Positions 47,403 through 59,152 of a stretch of 64,000 nt of DNA are shown in pieces. The stretch's first letter is position 1; each line of letters starts with the position of its first letter. Where the stretch lies: contig JAHWDD010000012.1 of the NCBI GenBank assembly GCA_023897205.1, forward strand, positions 744,001 to 808,000, read 5' to 3'. This DNA comes from Exophiala sp. HKRS030 (lineage: Eukaryota > Ascomycota > Eurotiomycetes > Chaetothyriales > Herpotrichiellaceae). Below the pieces are notes generated by a model. It was given only the letters and a program-made list of their open reading frames with translations, did not search any database and was not told the DNA's origin. A program made the translations under genes and the position numbers.

Positions 47403-48243
47403 ATGACCAACGGCATTTTGTGGGCTGGCTCGAGCATCAGGGAAGGAAGCTCGCTTCCAGACAGCACTTTTAACGAATGGTATAGCAAAATCCACATTCC
47501 AGACATTTTGGATACTGGCAAGGTCGATTTTGCCATTCGTTTCAAGGCCTTAGATGCATCACGGCAACATAAATATATGACTGTCTACGATGTTCCCGAT
47601 ATTAACAGCCTGCAAAGCGATGAAATCATGGTTCAGGCCCCTTTCTTACGCTTGCTATTACCGATATTCGGGGACTTGATGCTAATTGTGGCTGCATAGG
47701 GACTTTCTGTTGTGCACCCAATTCCTGGTGACTATGATGTTGCCAGCGCTCTCGAAATTGATTTGAGGGCATATGAGATTGTGCAAACGGTCGAAAGTGC
47801 GAATGCAATTGGGAGACAAAGTCGAGGATTAGTTACAACATGTGTGGACGTTCCTGCCGAACTTGACCAGGAATTCAACGACTGGTTCAATCAGCAGCAT
47901 CTAGGTAATGCATAGTATACGAAATACCTTGAGTGACCTCTGACTATCAACCGCAGACATGGTATCTATGATACCAAGCTTCATACGGGGTACAAGATAT
48001 AAGCTCTTAGAGGACCACTCCATTACCAAAACGAACCAAAAGACTCCTCCAAGATACGCTACTTTGTATGAATACGATACCACAGATTTTCCTTCCGCGC
48101 AACTGGCGATCGTTGCCGGCACAAAATGGAGTAAGAAGGTTATCCCTCAATTGACAAGAATAGAAAGAGAGGCATGGGAAGTAGTAGAAAACCCATTTCG
48201 CTGTGCAAGCCATAGTGGGCAACACAAATTAGGGTCGAGTTAG
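47403..48243 (+). CDS. EthD-domain protein
   Basis: Small dimeric alpha-beta-barrel protein of 239 aa. Exons 47403-47630, 47700-47904 and 47957-48243. It contains two related halves: WYSKIHIPDILDTGKVDFAI near residue 30 and WFNQQHLDMVSMIPSFIRG near residue 140, each with the H-I/L-D pattern of EthD/DABB domains. EthD-like proteins accompany fungal polyketide and ether-degradation pathways as small decarboxylases, oxygenases or accessory folds. The first junction (donor GTTCAG at 47631) is less certain than the second, but both keep frame. Closely spaced between SDR 3 and the exporter gene. Confidence 0.82.
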
Positions 48244-48730
48244 GATATATCACGCTCAGTTTTGGAGTTATCTAGTCTTGCCTTGCAAATAAAATTTCAT
48301 CCCCAAGTTTAGAATTCTCTTACTATGCCCGTCGCGCATACTCCCACGCTTGTAAAGCCAGTCAGTGCATTTGGGCGAAGGTGAGCCTTCTATCCACAAA
48401 GAGCGTTTCCTTACCACGAGCCACTGTAGGATGTTGGAACTGGAAGAGAGACCAGTCAGTTTCGGGGTCAGTAGTAGCTGAGAGCTGTTTGGTTGGTGGG
48501 ATCGAGGACTTCAACTGTAAATTTCCGGGGAAAAGCCCTTGATCAAATTGGACCTCCGTAATCCCGCAGCTTATGGAAATCCGGGGCTGGCAGAGTTTGC
48601 AAGGCCAAGTATGAGTGTGCTTTGAAGAGCTTCATAACAGAAACATATAACTCGAAGTGCACAAGAAAAGCCAACCGCTCCAGTGATCGAGATACCATTC
48701 AATTGGAGCCCCAAATATCTACTTTTCAAC
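48244..48730. promoter_or_regulatory. Upstream region of MFS exporter
   Basis: A 487-bp gap with ATTTCCGGGG at 48521 and, 56 bp on, GGAAATCCGGGG. One exact cluster heptamer. No gene recognised. Confidence 0.4.
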
Positions 48731-51099
48731 ATGTCCGACGAGAAGATAGAGAACCAGCATATCCAACAGGTTCCAGAAAACCACATCGCTGTCCACACCG
48801 ACACATTTGATATCAGCGAGGATGCCCTTGGTAATGAGTTGCCCAAAAACTACTACCGAAATTGGCGTTTTATTGGGGTGACCATTGTATTCCAGACTCG
48901 CACCGTTTGCAACTCAGGAGACTCGCTCACATCTGATAGGCTTGCATCCTGTGCAATAATGCTCAGATCTCACCTTATGTGCTCTCAGCAAATTCCTACC
49001 CTTATATCGAAAAGGACTTAAGATCCACACACAATGTCATATGGATCAACCTTGCCTACGTCCTATGTATCGCAGTGTCCATGCTGATCACGGGTGAGCC
49101 TCTCCATATTACTTGCCGATCGATGACCTGCTCCTACTCTACTATCTCCCCAATCCTCCCGGAAAGGAATCTATTCTAGCCATGGTTCGATGAAGAGCTT
49201 CGTACAGCGGCTCGCTGACAACATTGATTATTTCAGGCCGCTTGACGGATATATTTGGCCGCCGCTGGTTTTTGGTGGGTGCTAATGCCTTTGGTTGTCT
49301 TGGGTGCATCATAGCCTCCACCGCCAACAACATCAACACAATAATCGGTGGTACAGTGTTCATTGGACTGGCTTCTGCAGTTCAGCTGAACTTTCCTGCT
49401 GTGATTTCGGAATGTGCGTTGCATCCCTTGACCATGGCTGCAACTAGTCTGGTGCTGACCGACCATTATCAGTGGTTCCCAAACGTCACCGATCGATATA
49501 TGTCGGGACGATATACGGTTCTTCCCTTGCCTGCTTCGGTTTTGGGGCCGTTATCGCGTACAAGCTTTCAGAGCATCATCCTTCAGGATGGCGGTGGTGC
49601 TATCGAATTGGTATAATACTGTCTGGTTAGGAAGAAAGGCTCCCTGGAGCTCGTCCTTGACTGATAGACCGCAGGCCTTTCTTCTTTGGCATTCTTTTTG
49701 TGTTATCACCCACCGAAGTTTCACATGTTGCATATGAACAGGTCAAGACTGGATCAGATCAAAAGACAAGACTATGTGGGCTTATTTCTCTTCACGGTCG
49801 GTTTGACATTATTTGTTCTGGGAGTGAGCTGGGGTGGCTCTGTCTATCCCTGGAAATCAGCAAAAGTCATTGCCACCATGGTTGTCGGTGGCTGCACGTT
49901 GATCGCTTTCGCTTTGTACGGTTCGTCAACACTCTCGCAAGGCGTCTAGTTTCAACATACTAACGTGACACTCCGAACAGAGAACTATCTGGCCAAGAAT
50001 GTTGACCAGCTCTTGCCTACACATCTGTAAGTAGCTTTACCTGAACAAACTTTCGAGCAATTGCTGAACGAAATATGATAGATTCTCGGCCCCGGGATAC
50101 ATTTCGATGGTAATTTGTGTATTGATCACCAGTGGAACCATGACTGACATTCGGCAAGGTGATCCTTTCCGCAGTTGGCACTGTGACAGCATACTCCGGA
50201 CAAGTCTTCTGGCCGCAGGAAGTCCACGCCATCATCAAAGGAAGTCCTGAGAGGTTGGCCCTCTTGAGCGTATGTGCAAACTTTGCCGGCACCGCGAACA
50301 CAGGCTGACCCTTCTCGCAGAGTGTGATAGGAAGCACATGCCTCCTGGGTTTCTTTATTGGCGGTTTCATCTTCCGGTATTGTACCTGGCATCGAACGAT
50401 TCTCATAGGGTCGGCTGGCATACTGGCGGCTTTCTGCGGTGCAATGATTTCAGTTCAACCTGGAGATGATAAAAAGGGACCAGCTCTCATCGCCTTCGTG
50501 ATGCTCCCCATTGGCACCATCGAAGTCGGCTCCAGAGCGCTACTGCCGCTCACTTGCCCCGACGAAGATATCGGCGCGGCTCTTGGCGCCTTGGGCTCCA
50601 TTGGGTATGCATGTGCATCAGTAGGAAGTCAGTAGCCTACCCACCGCTCATGGCTCGCTTCGAATGTTGACAATGATCCCAGTTGCTGTCTATTCGGCAG
50701 TTTTGACAAACAAGGTGAAATCTGTTGCTCTTCCAGAGATAGCGGCAGCCGCAGTCAAGGCAGGGCTTCCGGAGTCATCGATCCCAGAGCTTTTGGCAGG
50801 GTTCCCTAGCAATCTTGCTAGCGTTCCAGGAATAACCAAGCAGATTATGGCTGCAGTCGCGGTGGCGGGTGCCCAAGGATATGCTGATGCATTCCGGTGA
50901 GCTCCAACCGGAGTTTTCAATGGCCAAGCTGACTGTGGTTTCTAGTTATGTCTGGTACTGCGCACTTGCTTTTGCACTATGTGCATTTGCCGCTTCTTTC
51001 TTCACCATCAACTACGAAAAGTATCTTACCGACAACGTCGCTCGGAAGCTTCAGTACGGAACTCCACCACGAGTCGATCCAGAAGCGACAGAGAAATAG
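48731..51099 (+). CDS. MFS exporter, TRI12/siderophore-transporter family
   Basis: Fourteen-span-type drug/siderophore MFS, 573 aa, eleven exons: 48731-48904, 48967-49093, 49237-49413, 49473-49610, 49675-49920, 49981-50026, 50082-50109, 50159-50269, 50321-50627, 50683-50896, 50946-51099. Marks: NYYRNWRFIG, then GRLTDIFGRRWFLVGANAF (motif A), QLNFPAVISELVPKRHR, GWRWCYRI, YHPPKFHML, SAPGYISMVILSAVGTV and ALYENYLAKN. The N-terminal span between NWRFIG and VLSANSYPYIEKD is shorter than usual, and the first intron donor (GTTTGC) is inferred, so exon 1 may be imperfect. Intron 2 is 143 bp. Inside a metabolic cluster this would export a product or toxic intermediate. Confidence 0.9.
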
Positions 51100-51908
51100 G
51101 GACATCCAGCTGCAAACTTCACATGGCCGTCTTTGAAATCAAGCTTAGAGATGGAAAAGTGAAGTGAGAGAATGGGACGCCGCCTCTCGGCGTAGGTCAG
51201 AAGAGAGCCAGGTTGCTTTAGAATCGTTGCCACCATACTTGTGGAGACACTAACCTCACAAGTCAGCCATAGTTGAACAGGACGCAATTGCTGAGGCAAG
51301 CATGAGTATTTCAGTAACCATGTATTCAAGTACGTTCCTAATTGCAATCCAAAGTCTGAGCTCGTTTCGGCTTCATGCATGGACAATAACATCAGGCTCG
51401 AGAAGTGATCCAGACCGGCCCCACTGGGCTACAATCTCGGTGGCGTGCTTGGCAAACTGCACGTGACTCAAAGTTATGCACAGCCGGCTCTTCTATCGTA
51501 TGACCAAGTTGTGCACAGCGAGTGACAGCGGGATAAGTACTTCAGCCAAATTCTAACGCTTCTAAGTGCCAATGAGACCAAGATTTCGTGCCTGTAACTT
51601 CAAGCCTCGTCCTCCGTGGATCACACCTGGCCCCTCATTGGAGTACTTTCTGTGGGGATCCCCGCGTCGAGGTCGTTGCTCCATGGTGCGCCTCAATTTT
51701 TCCATCCGCGCCTCGTACCCCCCATCCTTCTCTTTCGTCCCTCTTCATCCGCCCTCGTCCGCGATCAGTCCTTCCACCCCTGTTTTTCTCACTCCACGCC
51801 CTTCAGCCCTCCTCGAGCATATGAGCTGATCGTTCCATCGCAGGACGTCAAGTACGCACATGATCGTTAACTTCCCAATTTTTAACAACTTATGTCCGAA
51901 TCTACAGA
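51100..51908. promoter_or_regulatory. Upstream region of third cluster factor, CT-rich leader
   Basis: About 0.8 kb without a supported gene. From about 51700 to 51830 the plus strand is strongly pyrimidine-rich (runs such as CCATCCTTCTCTTTCGTCCC), a usual feature just upstream of transcription starts in filamentous fungi. No cluster heptamer was seen here. Confidence 0.45.
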
Positions 51909-54784
51909 ATGGTTAGTCCGCAGCCTGTCTCAGCAACACAAGTCCGTGAGTCCAGCGTCTCGAGAGCAGGTCACTCCCCGAGCCAGCATGATGAACTGCA
52001 TAACGACCATACCGCCAGAGGGAAAATCCGTGTGAGAGCTTCGGCTGCTTGCAACTCTTGTAGGCTTCGCAGAGTTAAGGTACGATTGTCAAAATCCGTC
52101 CGGGATGAAAACAGCATCATGCAATCTGGTCATCCCCTTCGGTGTTCGAAAAAATTCTAACTTTCATGCCTAAAAGTGCCTGTTTGACCAGGAGCATGTC
52201 CAATGCAAGCACTGTCGTCGAAATAATCTCACTTGCATTTTTGACCACAATGATGGTCGGAAACGGTAAGCATGGTCGCCTGGCCGTTTATTGCCATGAT
52301 TTCTGATGAGAAAATGACTACTAAGGCGCCGTCCTAAAAATGAAGTCGCCACTTTACGGGATCGCGTGGCTGCTCTGGAGGCTACGCTGCAGCATCAGAG
52401 TACAAGACCTGACGTCCTTGCCAGTTGCAACTCCAGTTCTTCCACCAGATATTCGAGCCAGCCAAAACCTTTCGATGCCAACGACAATGAGATTTTATCA
52501 GATACGATACATGTCTCTGTAGTCCCTTGCCAATCTCAATCTCAGCCTGACCCTACCACAGAGCTCGACGCAGATAAGGGCCACTCGTCTGCACGTTCAC
52601 TGTGCATCGATTCTCGTCATGTCGGGACGAACTATGAGGACGTGGACCGGGGTGAGCAAACAATGGACTTGGGGCGCAATAATGCTCCGAGTGATGATCC
52701 ATCCTCGCCTCGAGATGACAGTAGTCACTCATCAGTTTTGTCAGCCCTGTCGACGTCCACGCAGGACTACCTCTCGCAACTCTTCTGGACAACATACAAT
52801 GATACATTCCCTTTTATCAACAAGGAACTTTTTTTACAAGCGAAAGCGCAAGATAACCGCGACTACTATTCGAAGACATTGGAACTATGCATTTGGCTTG
52901 CTGGAGTCCGCTTTGCCGATCGCACGCGCACTGACATCGCAGTGCTGTTTGTGCCGCATACCGCCGAGTGCAGATTATATCGGCTTGCAAAGGAGGCTGT
53001 CGAGGCTGACATGGAGACTCAAACCTGCCTCCCGCTCGTACAAGCCTTCCTTCTTTTGGCAGATATGGAGGCATCTCTGGGACACTACAGTGCTGGGTGG
53101 ATGTATATTGGTGAGTGTGGCCCATTCTTGCATTGGGATTCTCAGGGTGAACTCTGCAAACGAAGGCTAATTTCAGCGGATCGTAGGCACGGCTTTCCGC
53201 ATGGGCCTCAGCATGGGCCTCGACTTAGACAGCACTTACCGAGAGCTTCTCCCACACGAAGCCGAAGTTCGCCAGTTTACCCATTTCATGTGCCTCGTCA
53301 TGGAAAGGTGAGCTACGCCCACTGGCCTTGACCCACGCCTATGGCTACTGAACATCCCACAGGTACTTCGCAGTGGTCTTGAAACGATCTCCAATGGTGA
53401 AAAGTTTTGATGTGAAAATACTCGACTGCTATTCTCAAATGTTGGTCTCATCTAGAGAGCTCCCTCGTCCTCTTCAATGTTGTCTTCAGCTATTTGAGCC
53501 CCGAAGAACTTTATATGAAGTCATCGCCGCGAGCAACGCTATGCAGAACCTTGGAGCTCATCGAAGTGGCCATTTTGTCCATCGCGACCATCTCAAGGCC
53601 ATGGCCTTGACAAGAGAGCTTCAGAGGATTTACCACAATCTCAGTGGAGGGGCAAGCTGGACGCCGGAAAATGTCAATCAGGCCCATGGCGGTTTCTTCC
53701 TCTTCCAGTGAGTATCTTTGTTCTAGCCCCAAACCATTCGACGCTTATTCTTCTGCCTAGTCAGCGATACTACATAAACTTGATCCTGATCCATCAACAA
53801 TTCGCCCAGTTCGCATCGTTAGACCCTCTTGATGATCTTCATACAAGTAACGGTATTCTTAACACCAACGGCGAAGCTCCCAGTCGCTTGTGCAAAATGA
53901 CACGAATGTTGTGCCTTGCCTACTCCATCACTCTTACCCGGATTCTCAAGATTCATCATGAGAAGCGCGGCGGACGTCGAATGGTCTTCCAGGTTCTTGG
54001 ACATGTCCAAATCGCGGCGAATACACTTCTCAAGTGCTTGATCCACATAAAAGACACAAATAAGCAGCAGAAAGCGCTCGGCTTTCTGGAAGACCTTGTG
54101 GTCATCCTAGAAAGCCTCGAACTCTTGTATCCTGTTGCCAGTGCCTCCCTGAGGTCACTTAGGCGTTCGTTGATAAGGCAGCGGCAGGAACTTTCTTTCG
54201 TTTCTAGCTTATATCACTCTCCCGATCGACTGCCCAGTACCGATGCAGAATGTGAAACCATACAAGGGACACATGTCACAAAACCTCTGACCATGAATAA
54301 ACTTGCTACCCCATACAACACGGAGACCCTCTGTATGTATCAGCAATCACCTTGTGTACATACTACATATCCGATGGAATTACATGTTCCATCAATCTCC
54401 GAGGATATATCAACGGCTCTGGATGATTTGGCTACGAAGAATGGGAAGGAGAGCTATTCTTCCGTGGGCCACTTTGTGGAGTTCTTACCGGCGGCATCAC
54501 AACCTGATGTAGTCACCCCTAGGGGTACAGAGAAAGGCGTGACCAATGTTCGAGACTCCAGCCTAGACACGTATCAGCATCTCTCATTCGATACGTATGA
54601 CGAAGACAACCTCTTCTTCGCAGAAGAATTCCTCAACATTGATGCCGAAGCGAATGCAGACGACGACTTGGACCTCGATTCGTTACTGCCGCAAGCTTTT
54701 TGGCAGACCAGTCACACTCTTGGGGCCTTTTCGCTAGCAAGTGATCCCACCGTGGGAATCCATGCACACATCGACGTGTTTTGA
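51909..54784 (+). CDS. Zn2Cys6 transcription factor with coiled coil
   Basis: C6 regulator of 844 aa. Exons 51909-52079, 52177-52265, 52326-53110, 53187-53307, 53363-53707 and 53761-54784. Zinc cluster across intron 1: ACNSCRLRRVK then CLFDQEHVQCKHCRRNNLTC, followed by RKRRRPKNEVATLRDRVAAL, a basic linker plus a short heptad coiled coil for dimerisation, as in Gal4-type factors. Fungal_trans domain: YLSQLFWTTYNDTFPFINKE, CIWLAGVRFADRTR, GTAFRMGLSMGLDLDSTYRE. The C-terminus is long and acidic (DEDNLFFAEEFLNID, DDDLDLDSLLP). Cluster-internal by position, though its promoter lacks the shared heptamer. Confidence 0.93.
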
Positions 54785-56455
54785 ATACCTACACTTCCCA
54801 GATTCGAATTAATACTGACTCGATGGCGACAACTACCTATACTCCAAAGGGCTCTGTGGTGGCATTGTTGTTTTCATTCATAGGCCGGACTCGCTTACTA
54901 TGACAATCATGACTCGCCGCCTGAATTCTACTAAGAGGTTTCCAGTGCTAGCCCTTCATGAGTGCACTTTATAAACGTCGACCACCTCTTTCTTTGGGAT
55001 CAATGAGAATTACCTAGAGGTGGAAGATTCTCATACAGCATAGCGAAAACAGTCAAGAAAGAGGGCGGCAATCAAGGGAAATAACATTCAAAATGTGCAA
55101 TTTTGCCCTGATGGTTATTCTATTGTGTTCGCATGCAAGAGATACGACTTCAAAGCCTGTCTTAGCTCCAAAGAGCTACTGAGTATTCCCGCCAACGCAA
55201 TCAGTCCCTTTTCTTGATGCGTAATGCCAGTATAAACTGGATAAATTGATATCTTGCATAGGACTGCGGCAACCTTGAGTCTCATTCCGTGTCGCTGGCA
55301 ACGCCATCTACTTTCTGATATGAACTTTCGTTTGATTGGTAAGGGTCTTAGCATCCATACCTATTGGAAAGCTCATTCTTCTGCTCTTCGTGCGATCTTG
55401 AAAGGCCTTCATCGCTGGGTCGAATTTTTGACTGAAGCAACTCAGAAGATAGTATTGCCAATTCCGTTACTAAATCTCTGAGTCGACAGACACCGGATAT
55501 AAACTGTACGGTTCGAACTGTTCTACTTCTTTTTCTTTCGGGTCGACATAATCAGCGCTAGCACGTCAAGAACAAGATTGCTTGAAGATGATAGCGTTCC
55601 GAATATTTGTATTCTGGTTGTCATATCGCACCGGCTATCGGTCTTGAGAACCTTAGAGCACGTCTCACTCAGCTCGTTCGAGTTCATTAGGATCAGACCA
55701 GAGCGTAAAACTCGTCTCATATCGTAGAAGAAGAGCGCCAGCGAAGCCCACGATAACACAACATTGCCTGTATTATTTGTGTGGTACAGGTACCAGGAGC
55801 GCAGCTTGCAATTGTATTGTGCCAAATCGACTATCTTGTTTTGATCATCTGCGAGTATTTAGACTCGTCAATTTACAGTCATAATTCCACTAGTAAAGCC
55901 CGCAGGAAGCTTCCAAACCGTTCTCCGGTGCCAACTCACCTAAAGAATTGATGGCTAGGATATAATGAGTTATGCACGCATTCAAGGATGGTCTTCCGCC
56001 ATGACGAGTCTTTGATCTGGACCTGGAACGTCAAACGGGGATCATCTATGAAATAATGGAGTCTGCACCACACTCTGCCATTGGCAAACAATGTTCAAGC
56101 AAGAGTCGGCATAGCCATTACTACATACCAGTGAACAACTTCAGTAGCTCACGGGTCATACAGTCATAACTCCGAAGAAGTATTGGGTCGAGTGGAGCAC
56201 TACCTCAGACTTCCTGGGAATTGGGTGTTTGATATCCGAGAGATCGAACCCATGAAACAAAACAACAATCATGGTGACAATTCTTGGTATAAATGCACTC
56301 ATAATATATCGCAGCATAGCTCTTATGCCTGTAGTGGACGTTTTCTTACTTTCATATTTCACAGTGTTCAGACAAATTATTTGTCTTGTCGGAATTTGTA
56401 CCACCTCAAGATATTCACCGTAGGTCATGACCTACTGAGGCTATGATGCTCTGGA
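54785..56455. other. Intergenic with unassigned coding-like segments
   Basis: About 1.7 kb between a factor and the cupin gene. On the minus strand several stretches look protein-like: 55523-55825 (NVVLSWASLALFFYDMRRVL), a segment reading VWCRLHYFIDDPRLTFQ and WRKTILECVHNSLYPSHQ around 55920-56080, and 56156-56428. No motif was recognised and no single spliced frame could be built. It may be a decayed or strongly diverged gene. Confidence 0.3.
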
Positions 56456-57082
56456 TCATATCTTTGCCCTGGTCCCTTCAGTCGCGTGGCGGATATGGAC
56501 TTCTCGCAATAGCATACCCTGTCCAGGAACTGGGAAAGGTGCGCAGCTAATGGTGGTTGCCACGAGCCTGGCCGGATGTGTCTTGGACGCGTTTCTCCAT
56601 CTATGCATCGTTCCGCGTTGTACAATATGATCCTGAGAACAAGTAATCGTTCAGTCCCGACTGAAGTCGCTAAGAGCAAAAAGGCTACTTACTCCAGGAT
56701 TCAAGCGCACCACCTCACCACTGTCCAATTCGTGATCGATTGATCCAATCGTGCATACTGAGAAGTCAATCGACACGGTTTGGTGAAAGTCGGTTACTCC
56801 TCCCGGCTGCAGATCAAGAACGTTCAGGTTCACCCCTTTAGGAACAACAATTTCCTGACGGTTTTGACTACAATCTCCATCGCCATCCTCAAAAGCCGTC
56901 ACATCGGCATCACCTTCGAGTACCACGGGTACACCCTGTACCGAGTACGACCGAGCCATTTGGCCTACTCGAGCAACATTGAAGTACGGCAGTAGCTTCT
57001 GCTCCCGATGGACACTGCTGCCATTTGCATTGCGGGTAGTAATAAACCTTCCACAACGTGGTAGTTTGATCTCAGGTGACAT
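56456..57082 (-). CDS. Cupin-domain protein
   Basis: Single-domain cupin of 188 aa. Exons on the minus strand: 57082-56693 and 56632-56456. After FITTRNANGSSVHREQ, the strand pattern VLDLQPGGVTDFHQTVSIDF, IDHELDSGEVVRLNPG and, across the 60-bp intron, DHIVQRGTMHRWRNAS gives the two conserved cupin motifs (G-x5-H... and G-x5-P/Q-x-G...H-x-W-x-N). Relatives are small fungal cupins of the dihydroxyacetophenone-dioxygenase-like group, often pathway isomerases or dioxygenases. The histidines in DFHQT and TMHRW would be the metal ligands. Start ATG at 57082; an upstream in-frame TTG is ignored. Divergent from the alpha/beta hydrolase gene. Confidence 0.88.
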
Positions 57083-57499
57083 ATCTGTCCGGAGTATAGA
57101 CAAGTTTAGGCTGTGATATGTCAAGATGGGATATCAGTGGTGTGTTGATAAGTATGGATATTGTAATCCACTCAGCTACGGAAGCCGAGACTGTTAAGTG
57201 TTCACAGGCATTGATCCACCTCGTTTCGGCTCATTGTGCATATCCTTGTTCCGAATTGAAGCCTGAATGGAGATGTCGCGATATAGTGATTGCCCAATTT
57301 CCGAGCATCGATAATCCGGAATATTACGGCCTAAGATCCTTATATTTTGCCATTATCCTCCCGCTTTGGGGACTTTCATTGCGCAGACTCAAGGGAACAG
57401 TACACCCTTTCACACAGTCCTAAATCGAATTGTTTTTTCTACAAGCTTGGCCTTTGTCAATTCGCCCTTTTCAAAGTTTTCCTTTTTAAATCCATAAAA
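57083..57499. promoter_or_regulatory. Divergent promoter, cupin/hydrolase, with site
   Basis: A 417-bp bidirectional promoter. ATTTCCG lies at 57297-57303, followed by GATAATCCGGAATATTACGG, so the heptamer, a GATAA element and a further CCGG sit within 33 bp, about 200 bp from both starts. Confidence 0.5.
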
Positions 57500-58594
57500 A
57501 TGATCCCCCCAAGATCTGAAGCGCATGCCACTCGCAATGAACAGACTCGCACGACGTTCACATCACTAGAACAAGCGAGCTTCTTGCCACCTACTAGTGC
57601 CACCATCTCTGCCCAGGCCACCCGGGCGAACGTGCCTCATAAAGTAGAGGATGTACCGGAAAGCAACGGCGCCAAAATACACTGGCTGGGTGACTCGAAT
57701 GCTAAAAGTGTCTTGCTTTACTTCCACGGTAAGCGACAACTGTACCAACAGACTGCTATATCTAATTATGATAGGTGGTGGCTATGCGCTCCCCCCTGTT
57801 GAGGGCCACGCGCTCTTTCTTTTTGAGACGGCGAAGAGGTTCCAAGCAACAACTCAACAGCCCCTACTGATCGCCTTCCTCGAGTACAGTAAGCACATCA
57901 CGGTCAATAAAGAGAGCACGCATTCTAACCTTGGACAGCCCTTTCAACTGCAGGAAAATTCCCCCTTCAGCTCATCCAAGCGACTGCTGCTTTGAGATTG
58001 CTACTTCAAAAGGGATTTAAGCCTTCCAATGTGAGAACATCCCAGGACCAAAGGTCATACATATGCTGACGGAAGACAAAGATTGTTGTCGGTGGTGATT
58101 CAGCCGGGGGAAATATGTCTCTGGGCTTGGCATCCCAGATCCTTCATCCGTACAAAGGTATTCCAGCTTTGAAATTAGATCAGCCTTTAGCTGGCGTGCT
58201 TTTGATGTCTCCGTTCGTTAGCTTCGATGAAGACACAAAATCATTCAAGGAGAACCTGCAATACGATATCTGTGGTACTGGACTCCTAAAAGAGATGGTA
58301 GATAGCTTTGTCAAGCCAGAACAGAGGAATGCTTGGTCAGAGCCTTTGTTGGCAGAGCCCAGTCATTGGAAGGGCTTCCCAGCCAAGAAGGTTTTGAACC
58401 TGTGGGGTGAAGCCGAAATGTTGCGCGACGCGGTATCAGCACAAGGCGAGAAATTGGTCAAAGCGGGTGTGAATGTTAGAAATGTCGAATGCCCTAGCCA
58501 TGTCCACGTTGAATGCGTCCTCGACGCATCTTCTGGCCTTGGGTATGGTGTCATGGCCACAGAAATTTGGGATTGGCTGGCCTCAGTTTTCTAG
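57500..58594 (+). CDS. Alpha/beta hydrolase, HSL-type esterase
   Basis: Hormone-sensitive-lipase-family esterase, 315 aa. Exons 57500-57728, 57775-57888, 57939-58030 and 58082-58594. The oxyanion motif HGGGYAL is rebuilt across intron 1 and the nucleophile motif VVGGDSAGGNMSLG opens exon 4 after intron 3. The acid is probably in the LNLWGEAEML segment, where Glu stands in the usual Asp/Glu place, and the His is in CPSHVHVE. No signal peptide is seen, so the protein is likely cytosolic. In this context it is the natural candidate for cleaving an ester or lactone made by a BVMO (inference). It shares a promoter with the cupin gene. Confidence 0.92.
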
Positions 58595-59152
58595 AAACAA
58601 TGGTATAGATAACTCGATGGACACTTTCGTTGGGAGAAGATAGCTATGGTGATACACCGAATACAAAAGCATACTCTAGGAAGAACGCTGCTCCGTACTC
58701 CAATTCAGTAAGGATTGGCGTCGCCCCTGGTCAGAGCTTGATCGGAATTTGAAGAGCCGGCTGTTCTACGCCTCTCGCATCGTTATTCCGAAAAACTCGG
58801 CTTTGCCGGGTTTACTGCAAATGATCTTGGGGTTGGGCCAGGGCAGGCGGAGTTATAGTCAGTCCAAGGAAGGAACAGTTTCACTAACAGTCTTTTCCAA
58901 GACCTCTATCCGAACACTCGACTACCAAATACCATGCCTTGTACTGACCTCGGTGGCTTGAAATAGCCTTCTAGCAAGATCGGCCAATATCGTTCGGATC
59001 AACTTCACTCTGAGTGCCTTGCTTCATAGTTCGGGGCTAAAAGTGCAATCTAAGAACAATTGTTTACATATCACTAACGCCTGATCGATAATTTACAACA
59101 CTTGACAGCTCAGACTGGCTTTTTTCAGCGGCCAACCTCGCTAGTTGCCTAG
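58595..59152. promoter_or_regulatory. Upstream region of single-exon Zn2Cys6 factor
   Basis: A 558-bp gap with no supported gene. TTCCGAAAAACTCGG near 58786 resembles CGG-type half-sites but is not the exact heptamer. Confidence 0.35.

Noticed and set aside
51566..51870. Three overlapping frames of 78-87 codons
   Set aside because: They are produced by the CT-rich leader (Pro/Ser/Leu-rich in all frames) upstream of the factor at 51909.
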